NCBI RefSeq assembly: GCF_003008595.1
Contig: NZ_CP027670.1
Coordinates: forward strand, 1 to 64,000
Length of the DNA: 64,000 nucleotides
Reading direction: 5' to 3'
Source of the DNA: Simplicispira suum
GTDB taxonomy: Bacteria > Pseudomonadota > Gammaproteobacteria > Burkholderiales > Burkholderiaceae_C
Part shown: in pieces, positions 52,010-59,482 of the stretch
How positions within the stretch are numbered: position 1 is the stretch's first letter
Layout: every line of letters begins with the position of its first letter
Program-made: the position numbers and the translations under genes
Notes under the pieces: generated by a model
Databases searched by the model: none
Told to the model about the DNA's origin: nothing
The model's input: the letters and a program-made list of their open reading frames with translations, nothing else

Positions 52010-52426
52010 ACTTTGGGCGTCCAAAGTGTTTGCGATGAGGATGGGTGCCTCGCGGGCTACTCCAGTGGGACTTTGGACGCTCAAAGTCCGCTTCCTCGGG
52101 CGCCGCCTTGAGGGGCTTTGGATGTCCAAAGTTCACGGGCTTTTTGTGTGCAGGCGGCGGCACATAGCAATGCACGCACCACGGCGTGGTCCATTTGAGG
52201 AATTTAGTCCCGAGAGCGCAAGCAGAAATTCCCCGTAGTAAGCCTGGCCCGATGGGGCCCATGGGTTCTTTGGACATCCAAAGTCGGGTGCGTAGGACTG
52301 GGCGAAGTAAGAGCCTGGGCGCCTGAGGTCGGAGCGATGCTGGGATGTGGATGCGAGAAAACTTTGGACGTGCAAAGTTCGGGTGTTCTGGGGAGGTGGG
52401 CGTGGGGAACTTTGGGTGTCCAAAGT
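52010..52426. repeat. parS: Six palindromic parS-like sites
   Basis: 18-bp palindromes of consensus ACTTTGGRYGTCCAAAGT at 52010, 52070, 52115, 52267, 52361 and 52409. They lie in 420 bp upstream of parA. Regular palindromes next to parAB are the expected ParB centromere. Confidence 0.85.
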
Positions 52427-52917
52427 TCCGATTGGCGTCCGCCCTGCTGCTTATGTTGAGCGGAAAACGCAGGCCCTTAAAGAATTCATTGAATAAATCT
52501 ATACGTAGTGTCCAGTGACGGCCTGGTACGTATTCCTCTCGCCGAATGGTTGCCCCGACTACGTTTGTGCTTGGCCAGGATGTCTGGCTCTGTGCGTCTG
52601 AGAGCTCTCGATATGCAGCACGAAACGGGTTGTTTCGCATCAGGCGAGCAATGCAACAGCGACGGCCGCTGGTCATGGTCTGAAGTGAAGCGTTAAAACG
52701 ATTCAGAGAACTTTCAGTACGTTTTATTGATAGTAAATGTGATGTTATTATGAATTGACATTGGATGTGTTCTATAATTAAACTGTGTTAATAGTTACTA
52801 TGAAGAATTGAGCGCGCAGGGCCCCTCTGTAATCGCGAGGCACCTTGGAGAAGCCACGGTCGCACGCGTGAGCTGTGGCTCCAGGGCGGGATCACTGCAA
52901 AGCAGGAGCTCCACGAA
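52427..52917 (+). other. Gap with AT-rich promoter area and leader stem
   Basis: 52740-52800 is strongly AT-rich (TATAAT at about 52774). Downstream, GGAG-GCCAC pairs with GTGGC-CTCC around 52850-52893 just before AGGAG and the 52918 gene. Confidence 0.4.
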
Positions 52918-53196
52918 ATGAATGTCTATCCAGTTCCAGATTCATTCGCCGGCACTTACGGCGTTGGGTACGCGCTCGCGGCGATCGATGGGGGCCAGGT
53001 GCTTGCCCTTAAATACATCGCAGAGCACGTGGATGAAAAGACACAGGACGAGCTTGCGGAGGGTGGCGCACCGGCACGAAACGCGGCTTTCAAGTGGATT
53101 GGCAGCCAGGCCGCTGGACCGGTAGTGCGCGAGCTGCAGGCACTCGGGAGAGTCTGCGCCGGCATGTGCAGTGGATGGGAATTCGTGGAGCTTTGA
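52918..53196 (+). CDS. Hypothetical protein, 92 aa
   Basis: ATG 52918 follows AGGAGCTCCACGAA. Small helical protein (ALAAIDGGQVLALKYIAEHVDEKTQDEL). Function unknown. Confidence 0.6.
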   Translation: MNVYPVPDSFAGTYGVGYALAAIDGGQVLALKYIAEHVDEKTQDELAEGGAPARNAAFKWIGSQAAGPVVRELQALGRVCAGMCSGWEFVEL

Positions 53197-53197
53197 G

Positions 53198-53701
53198 ATG
53201 CGAGAAATACACACCTTCGATAACGCCGACGAAACCGACGCATTCTGTGAATCACGCGATGACGCAACGGCAGTAATCAGCAACAGCCCTCGGCCTGGTC
53301 AGTACAGCGTCTCCGTTGGACCAGCGCCCAGGGACCCGCGCGACATGACGCTCGCCGAGCTATTTGAGGGCGTGAATCGAGAGTACAGAAAGCGCGAAGA
53401 GCGCTGCCGAGCTCGCTACGAGACCGCACTCCATGAGGCTGGCGTGTGGCGAGTTGCACAAGCGGTTGCTCAGGAGCTCGGGTTGCAGGGCCGCGAGGCC
53501 TATCAGTTCAGTGCAGGGTTTTGTGGGGTGCCTGCACGTGCCGCCGACCCACGGGCGGAAGGACTTGAGCCGGTCTTTCGGCAGGGCCGCAAAGCCAGAT
53601 CTGAGAAAGGCGTTGCTGAGAGATGCCGCGCTGCAGAAGCAAACCTGCGCTCAACGTTTACATATACCGAATTCCTGGCAACACAGTTTGTGCCAGCGTA
53701 A
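53198..53701 (+). CDS. Hypothetical protein, 167 aa
   Basis: ATG 53198 is 1 nt after the preceding stop, implying coupling. Central charged helix (LFEGVNREYRKREERCRARYETALHEAG). No domain recognised. Confidence 0.6.
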   Translation: MREIHTFDNADETDAFCESRDDATAVISNSPRPGQYSVSVGPAPRDPRDMTLAELFEGVNREYRKREERCRARYETALHEAGVWRVAQAVAQELGLQGREAYQFSAGFCGVPARAADPRAEGLEPVFRQGRKARSEKGVAERCRAAEANLRSTFTYTEFLATQFVPA

Positions 53702-53711
53702 GACAGGAGCG

Positions 53712-53791
53712 CTGCGCACGCAGGGGTCGAAGGATTGACACAACGCCCATTTCTCGACCTGGATGGTCCGCCCTGCGCACGCAGGGGGTCG
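53712..53791 (+). repeat. Two CTGCGCACGCAGGGG units 61 bp apart
   Basis: CTGCGCACGCAGGGGTCG at 53712-53729 and CTGCGCACGCAGGGGGTCGG from 53773. The palindromic core and 61-bp period recall type I-E CRISPR repeats, but only about 18 nt are shared and one copy has an extra G. Origin unclear. Confidence 0.5.
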
Positions 53792-53960
53792 GAATTTTGC
53801 GAATAGGCGCAGGATTTAATGGGGGTCGAGCTATTGATTTCCTAACAACTGCGGGACGGGCTCCCCGTGCCTACCTGATATAGCGAAATCAATGCCGTTG
53901 CAATCAATAGGCAATCGTGTAAAATTGATTGGTCTTTAATTGCCAAGCAAGGAAACCAGA

Positions 53961-54251
53961 ATGGCCAAGTCCTATAAGGAATTGATGGAAGAACGCAATG
54001 CACTCGATGTGCAAATCGCCCAGGCGCGCAAAGAGGAGATCAGCGCTGCGGTTACTCAAGCGCGGAGCATTATTTCCCAGTTTGAACTCACTGCAACGGA
54101 CATTTTTGGTGGCCCGCGTTCTTCAAAGATCAAGGCGGCCCCGAAGTATCGCGACCCGCAAACTGGTAAGGTTTGGACTGGCCGTGGTCGTGAGCCGAGT
54201 TGGATTGCGGGCAAAGACCGCGCGCAGTTCGCGATCGCACAGGTCTCGTAA
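53961..54251 (+). CDS. H-NS-family protein, 96 aa
   Basis: N-terminal coiled-coil (SYKELMEERNALDVQIAQARKEE) and the C-terminal H-NS DNA-binding motif PKYRDPQTGKVWTGRGREPSWI. A nucleoid protein able to silence AT-rich DNA. ATG 53961 follows AAGGAAAC. Tandem with a second copy. Confidence 0.9.
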   Translation: MAKSYKELMEERNALDVQIAQARKEEISAAVTQARSIISQFELTATDIFGGPRSSKIKAAPKYRDPQTGKVWTGRGREPSWIAGKDRAQFAIAQVS

Positions 54252-54263
54252 AGAGGAGGCCGT

Positions 54264-54584
54264 ATGCCCAGCTACGCGGAGCTGAAGGAACAATTGGACA
54301 GATTGCGCAATGAAGCCGAGCAAGCGCGGCGTGAAGAAATGCCCAGGGTCATCGCTGGAATCAAGGCGCAGATCAAGGAATATGACCTGAAGCCCGAAGA
54401 CCTTTTTCCTGATCTGCCCAGCCGCAGGGGTGGGAGCGAGGAGGGCGCACGCGGCAAGGGGGGCAGGGAGCCCAAATACCGCGGCCCCAACGGGCAGACG
54501 TGGGTCGGCGGGGCAGGGCGCAAGCCCGACTGGGTGCGAGCTGCGCTGGCCAAGGGCGAAGATCTAGAGAAGTTCGCGATCTAG
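54264..54584 (+). CDS. Second H-NS-family protein, 106 aa
   Basis: Same architecture with a Gly/Arg-rich linker: SYAELKEQLDRLRNEAEQARREE and PKYRGPNGQTWVGGAGRKPDWV. 12 nt after the first copy; probably one operon. The two may form heteromers with each other or with the host H-NS. Confidence 0.88.
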   Translation: MPSYAELKEQLDRLRNEAEQARREEMPRVIAGIKAQIKEYDLKPEDLFPDLPSRRGGSEEGARGKGGREPKYRGPNGQTWVGGAGRKPDWVRAALAKGEDLEKFAI

Positions 54585-54630
54585 CGCGGCCGACCACCCA
54601 TCGTTCTCGGCAAACGAGACGCAACAAATG

Positions 54631-54654
54631 AGGGCGCTTTTGGCGCCCTTTTTT
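54631..54654 (+). terminator. Terminator after the H-NS pair
   Basis: GGGCGC-TTTTG-GCGCCC followed by T6. Confidence 0.88.
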
Positions 54655-54676
54655 CATTCTGGGCTCCATATTCTCG

Positions 54677-55099
54677 ATGCCCATGAGTCCCAAAGAAGAT
54701 AAAACCTGGATCTACGATGGCCCACCGGACAACATTGGCCTCCTGATTCCGGATGCCGACCCCGCTGACGGCGGGTATGTGTTGCTGACCGAACTCGATA
54801 ACGGCGTGGTGCGCATGTTCGCCACGCGCTTTCCAGGTCGGTGCGTAGCGAGCTGGATGGCGCAAATTCGTCGCTTTGGCGGGGCCAAGCCTGGACGTGT
54901 CCTGGTATCGAGTCCCCACCTGCTCTATGAGCGGATCAAGCGAATGGTCGTCGAAGACGTGGGTGTCGCCAATGCGCCGTCCATCGAGCAGTACAAGCGC
55001 AAGACGAATGAGTTGTTTGCGATTGAACCTCTGAACGTCAAAGGTGCATCGCAACGACTCGCGACCCAGGCGGTGGAGCTGCACGCGGCGAGCGTATGA
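54677..55099 (+). CDS. Hypothetical protein in the transfer block, 140 aa
   Basis: Soluble alpha/beta protein (DKTWIYDGPPDNIGLLIPDADPADGGYVLLTEL). A later in-frame ATG at 54683 is also possible. ATGA overlap with traD implies coupling. Confidence 0.6.
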   Translation: MPMSPKEDKTWIYDGPPDNIGLLIPDADPADGGYVLLTELDNGVVRMFATRFPGRCVASWMAQIRRFGGAKPGRVLVSSPHLLYERIKRMVVEDVGVANAPSIEQYKRKTNELFAIEPLNVKGASQRLATQAVELHAASV

Positions 55100-56919
55100 G
55101 CGCCGAATTATTGGATTTTGACAATCCATGGCGGCCCATCTACGAGTGGCGCCAGGCCCTGGGCTGGGGTTGCGCAGCCGGTGGTTGCATCGGTGCGGCG
55201 GCGGCGCTTCCTCTACCCACTACCTTCGCAAGCATATCGGCCATTAGCTGCGCCCTCGTGGCGCTCTCACGGGCCTATGTCGCATGGAATCGGCAGGATT
55301 CCAAAAGCAAGGCCACAAACACTGAAAAACGGTTTATCACCGTAAAAGAAGTGATTGAGCATGGCCAAAGAGCGGGGAAAAACGGGCAATTGTGGCTGGG
55401 CACTGGTTTCCAGTGGACGGACATTGAGGCGGGGAAGATGCACGCGCTGATGGGCGGGGGGGTTGCCCAGCAGCTCGGACGGAAGGTTTCCCAGGCGGAC
55501 GGCGCCTATTGGCTGCACGCCCTCGGCAAAGAAACGGACAACCTCATCGATATGAGCTTGCTCGATGGGCACACCTTGATCACGGGGGCGACCCGCGTTG
55601 GCAAGACCCGCTTGTTTGACCTTCTGATTACGCAAGCGATTGCCCGCGGCGAACCCGTTGTGATTATTGACCCCAAGGGCGACCATGGTCTTGCGGAGAA
55701 CGCCAGGCAATCGTGCGAACTCATGGGCAAGGGCAATCGCTTTGTGTACTTTCACCCGGCACACCCGGACAAGTCCGCGAGCATCGACCCCTTGCGCAAC
55801 TGGAATCGAAAGACCGAGCTCGCTTCGCGCGTGGCAGCGCTAATTCCCTCGGAAACCGGAGCCGATCCATTTACTGCGTTTGGATGGAAAGTTCTGAATG
55901 ACATCGTGGCTGGTTTGTTGGCCACTGGTAAAAATCCCAATCTTGTGGAGCTGCGCCGCTACATCGAGGGCGGGCCCGAGGATCTCTTGGTCAAAGCGCT
56001 GCGCGCGCACTTTCGGCAGAACGTGCAGGACTGGGAAGTCAAGTCCGCTCCATTCATCAAACGGGCCAGCAAAAATCCTAAATGCACAAACGACGTTCTT
56101 GACGGCTATATCAGCTACTACAAGGAAGTTGTGATTCACGAGCATCCGAACGTGGATCTCGCGGGCCTTATTTCCACGCACGAGCACAACCGAGATCACT
56201 TCCAAAAGATGATCGCATCGCTCATCCCGATTCTGTCGATGCTGACTTCAGACCCGTTGAAGGATTTGTTGTCACCGGAATTCGAGGGCGACCACAACCG
56301 CGTCGTCACGGACATGGCGCGCGTCATCCGCGACGATGCCGTGGCCTACCTCGGCCTGGACAGCCTCGCGGATTCGACCGTGGGCAGTGCCATCGGATCC
56401 GTGTTTCTTGCGGACCTCACGGCGGTGGCAGGCAATCTCTACAACTACGGCATCAAGACAAAGAAAACCGTCAACATCTTTGTCGATGAGGCCGCCGAGG
56501 TGGTCAACAACCCCACTATCCAGCTCCTGAACAAGGCCGGTGGCGCGGGTTTTCGGATGTTCATCGCCACGCAGACCTTCGCCGACTTCGCAGCGCGCCT
56601 GGGCGACGAAAACAAGGCCCGCCAGGTCCTGGCCAACACCAACAACAAGATCACGTTGCGGGTACTGGACTCCGAGACCCAGCAATACATCTCGGACGGC
56701 ATACCGAAGATCAAGGCGCGGTCCATGAGCGTGCGCTACGGGCACAACGTCGCCAACACGGTGCGCGAGGAATACACCGCGTCCTATCAAGAGCAGTCCA
56801 CGGAAGAAGAGGCCGACCTGATACCGCCTGGGGTGCTGAGTGAGCTGCCCCCGCTGCATTTCTTTGCCCGCCTGTCCGGGGGCAGAACCATCAAGGGCAG
56901 ATTGCCCATCATGCAGTAG
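55096..56919 (+). CDS. traD: TraD-like conjugative coupling protein, 607 aa
   Basis: N-terminal membrane helices (about 19-60), Walker A LITGATRVGKTRLFDLLI (about 163-180), VVIIDPKGD, and Walker B VNIFVDEAAEVVNN with IATQTFADFAARLG. A VirD4/TraD-type ATPase that brings the relaxosome to the type IV secretion channel. Its place before a DUF4400 gene matches SXT/IncC organisation. Confidence 0.92.
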   Translation: MSAELLDFDNPWRPIYEWRQALGWGCAAGGCIGAAAALPLPTTFASISAISCALVALSRAYVAWNRQDSKSKATNTEKRFITVKEVIEHGQRAGKNGQLWLGTGFQWTDIEAGKMHALMGGGVAQQLGRKVSQADGAYWLHALGKETDNLIDMSLLDGHTLITGATRVGKTRLFDLLITQAIARGEPVVIIDPKGDHGLAENARQSCELMGKGNRFVYFHPAHPDKSASIDPLRNWNRKTELASRVAALIPSETGADPFTAFGWKVLNDIVAGLLATGKNPNLVELRRYIEGGPEDLLVKALRAHFRQNVQDWEVKSAPFIKRASKNPKCTNDVLDGYISYYKEVVIHEHPNVDLAGLISTHEHNRDHFQKMIASLIPILSMLTSDPLKDLLSPEFEGDHNRVVTDMARVIRDDAVAYLGLDSLADSTVGSAIGSVFLADLTAVAGNLYNYGIKTKKTVNIFVDEAAEVVNNPTIQLLNKAGGAGFRMFIATQTFADFAARLGDENKARQVLANTNNKITLRVLDSETQQYISDGIPKIKARSMSVRYGHNVANTVREEYTASYQEQSTEEEADLIPPGVLSELPPLHFFARLSGGRTIKGRLPIMQ

Positions 56920-56928
56920 AGACGGCCG

Positions 56929-57537
56929 ATGGCGACGCAAAGGAAGCCCGAGGGGCACTCGTTCGCATCAATCGTGCTGGTGTGCGTGATATTTGGCGCC
57001 CTCGCCATATTGGTTTTTGTCCCCGTGAACGTCTTCGAGACAGTTCGAGCAGTGGAACAAAACAGCATCCGCAACTGGCTCGGCAACGAGGCAGACCAAT
57101 GGGTGATGTTGCGGATATTCGATGTCCTGAGAATCACCAACCAGGAGGCCACCAAATCGATTGGTGAGCTGGCCCTCTCGGGGAACCACAAGATCGATAG
57201 CTGGCTGGTGCAGCGCGTTTACGCAACCCTGGTATGGGTCCATCTCGTCGCCTACCGTTCGGGTGTCCTTTTGATGTGGGCAGCGTTCGGTGTTCCGGTG
57301 CTTCTCGCTGCGATCTATGACGGCTACATGCGCCGCGAGATCAGCAAGACAAATTTCTCATCCCAGAGCCCAATGCTGCACAAAAGCGGAATCGACGTAT
57401 TCCGTGCAGCCATCGCACTGATGGTGGCCTGGCTCTTGATCCCATGGCACACCTCAATGCTGGTCGCGCCTACGGGGTTCTTCACCATAGGAGCAGCCGC
57501 ATGGCTTTGGATCTCGAACGCGCCGAAGCGCATGTGA
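56929..57537 (+). CDS. DUF4400-family conjugation membrane protein, 202 aa
   Basis: About four hydrophobic helices and the pattern YDGYMRREISKTNFSSQSPMLHKSG fit DUF4400, the gene found directly after traD in SXT/R391 and IncC elements. Inner-membrane helper of transfer; exact role not established. Confidence 0.8.
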   Translation: MATQRKPEGHSFASIVLVCVIFGALAILVFVPVNVFETVRAVEQNSIRNWLGNEADQWVMLRIFDVLRITNQEATKSIGELALSGNHKIDSWLVQRVYATLVWVHLVAYRSGVLLMWAAFGVPVLLAAIYDGYMRREISKTNFSSQSPMLHKSGIDVFRAAIALMVAWLLIPWHTSMLVAPTGFFTIGAAAWLWISNAPKRM

Positions 57538-58277
57538 GTCTTAAAGAACGGCGCCTACGGGCACTGTCGGCCGCACGGCGTATTTCACAACGATTCAGGG
57601 CGCAGGCCATTGTGCGGCCCTCCACCATGGAGGTCACCGGGATTGAGATTCTGTCTCGAAACAGGCTGCTGTTCTGCAGCTACCCAACCATGTTGCGCGA
57701 GGACATTGCGGCACTGAAAGCCGCCGCCAGGATGGCCAGGACAGGCTTCTATCGAGAAGTGCACTGCAACGTAGAAATTCTGTCGCTACTGTCCCCGGAC
57801 TGGCTGGAAGTCATGGGCCAAACCATGACACGAGGGATCGTGATCGAGGTTGTTGAGCGCAACGACATGTTGATGCACGGCATGTGGCTGGAGCGTGTCA
57901 TCCACGTGCTATCGCTCATTCGGATATTCGGGGGCAAGATTGCCATGGACGATGTTGCCTACACCGACCAAAGCATCCATCTGATTGAGATGATGCGACC
58001 CGAGATCGTGAAGGTCGAAGACGCCAGGCATGCCCCGGCATTGCGCCAACATGGCGACATGGAAATTATTGTTGAGCGGATTGAGACAGCGCAGCTCGCA
58101 CAAGAAGCCGTAAATCTGGGGGTGGACTATCTGCAAGGGTACTGGTGCGACGTGCAAGTCGAAAAGTGCGTCCCAAGCTCTCTCACGCCCCCTGGCATCG
58201 AGGCTCGGACCAAGGGGGACTGGAACAAGCCGAAGCAGCCCTGGGCGGAAGTCAAGGAACTGCTGGCTGTGGGCTAG
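57501..58277 (+). CDS. EAL-domain-like protein in the transfer operon, 258 aa
   Basis: EAL phosphodiesterase fold with altered signature: TGIEILSR in place of EALxR, HCNVEIL (NxS), IVIEVVERN (ExxE kept), DDVAYTDQS where DDFGTGYSS is usual, IVKVED, IIVERIET, YLQGYW. Several metal ligands are present but the loop 6 region is not, so activity on c-di-GMP is doubtful; it may be a sensor. Overlaps the DUF4400 gene by 37 nt. Confidence 0.75.
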   Translation: MALDLERAEAHVSLKERRLRALSAARRISQRFRAQAIVRPSTMEVTGIEILSRNRLLFCSYPTMLREDIAALKAAARMARTGFYREVHCNVEILSLLSPDWLEVMGQTMTRGIVIEVVERNDMLMHGMWLERVIHVLSLIRIFGGKIAMDDVAYTDQSIHLIEMMRPEIVKVEDARHAPALRQHGDMEIIVERIETAQLAQEAVNLGVDYLQGYWCDVQVEKCVPSSLTPPGIEARTKGDWNKPKQPWAEVKELLAVG

Positions 58278-58735
58278 CGGGTTACCGCATCGGCTTGGGG
58301 GTACGAGGTTAAATTAAAGAATTGGTAATCTGTTTCGCTTTTATAAATAATTCTGAAACGATCGCCGATTTTAATCTTTGGCTTCCGGGCAAGGTTCTTC
58401 ATAACGAGAGCACTTTCCTCCCCAGTGGCGGCGTCAAGAAACACCAGCTCGACATTATTTTGGTATTTGGGCGTTGTAATATCATCAATAACGCCGAGCA
58501 GCAGAGTCGCCCCCTGCACCGTGGAATTTCCAAGATTATTTGCCGCAACCCCGGTCAACGCCGCCTCGGTCGTAGTAATCGGAATTGGGACGCGCTTCAT
58601 CTCGAACTTGGTGATAACCCCTTCAGCAGATTTGATGGTGTCCTTGTCGCTCATCTTATAGAGCGTCGTCGGCGCACTCGCGCAAGCGGACAGAAGAACT
58701 GCAGAGAAGAGGGTAAAAATGAATTTGATGTACAT
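58274..58735 (-). CDS. Hypothetical lipoprotein, 153 aa
   Basis: Signal peptide with lipobox LLSACAS (Cys18). The remainder reads as a beta-rich envelope domain. Convergent with the EAL gene, divergent from the lytic transglycosylase. Function unknown. Confidence 0.75.
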   Translation of the reverse strand: MYIKFIFTLFSAVLLSACASAPTTLYKMSDKDTIKSAEGVITKFEMKRVPIPITTTEAALTGVAANNLGNSTVQGATLLLGVIDDITTPKYQNNVELVFLDAATGEESALVMKNLARKPKIKIGDRFRIIYKSETDYQFFNLTSYPQADAVTR

Positions 58736-58799
58736 GACGTAAAAGTATGGATTGGGTTGGGATGAGAGCGTAAACCTTTGCTCTGAAATAGGAATCAGA

Positions 58800-58855
58800 A
58801 GTCTATTGAATCAATTATAATTCAATTGATGGCCGAATCAATTGTAATTGGCGCG
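58800..58855. promoter_or_regulatory. AT-rich divergent promoter with AATTCAATTG repeats
   Basis: GAATCAATTATAATTCAATT and, after a short gap, GAATCAATTGTAATTGG. TATAATTCAATTG is identical to the promoter at 12196-12208. It lies between the lipoprotein and lytic transglycosylase genes. Confidence 0.5.
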
Positions 58856-58972
58856 AAAGCAACAAGAGCCCCAATGATTCCACAGGGGCAGAGGGAGGGG
58901 CGTTCGAGACGCGACGTTTAAGGGCGTTTTTACGAATCGGTTCTCCGCAGCGCCCTCGTAGGATGTGACGCC

Positions 58973-59479
58973 ATGATGAGATGGATCATGGTGTTTGTCG
59001 CGCTTGTTCCCGGCTTCGCCGCGGCCTCTTGCTTTGAGCAGGCCGCTGCCAGGTACAAGGTGCCAGTGGAGTTGCTCCAGGCGATTTCAACCGTGGAATC
59101 TGGCGGGCGTGCGAACGCATACAACGCCAACAAAAACGGTTCCTTCGACATTGGCCACATGCAAATCAACAGCAGTTGGCTGCCAACCCTGGCGAAATAC
59201 AACATCGATGTTGAGAGCCTGCAGGACCCTTGCATAAATACCAACATTGGGGCCTGGGTGCTTGCCCACAACATAGCCCGATTTGGCCTGTCTTGGGAAG
59301 CCGTTGGGGCATATAACGCCGTCTCAAAATCCAAACGCGAAATTTACGCAAAAAAAGTTGCGGCGGTGCTCGTGGAGTTGGTCCGAAAAAAGCAGGCCCA
59401 GGCAGCTCAAAATGTCGGCCCGCACTCGATTGGTCGAGAAAACAAAGTTGCTTCAATGAATGTGGCAAAGCGGAGATAG
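58973..59479 (+). CDS. Lytic transglycosylase of the VirB1 type, 168 aa
   Basis: Signal peptide (about 1-18) then an SLT domain: catalytic Glu in AISTVESGG (about 42), FDIGHMQINSSWLP, and VGAYNA. Opens peptidoglycan for the secretion channel. Confidence 0.9.
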   Translation: MMRWIMVFVALVPGFAAASCFEQAAARYKVPVELLQAISTVESGGRANAYNANKNGSFDIGHMQINSSWLPTLAKYNIDVESLQDPCINTNIGAWVLAHNIARFGLSWEAVGAYNAVSKSKREIYAKKVAAVLVELVRKKQAQAAQNVGPHSIGRENKVASMNVAKRR

Positions 59480-59482
59480 AAC

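Noticed and set aside
51975..52676. 233-codon minus-strand frame across the parS-like array
   Set aside because: The palindromes translate into repeated nonsense motifs (FGRPK, FGHPK); no start signal. The array is better explained as binding sites.
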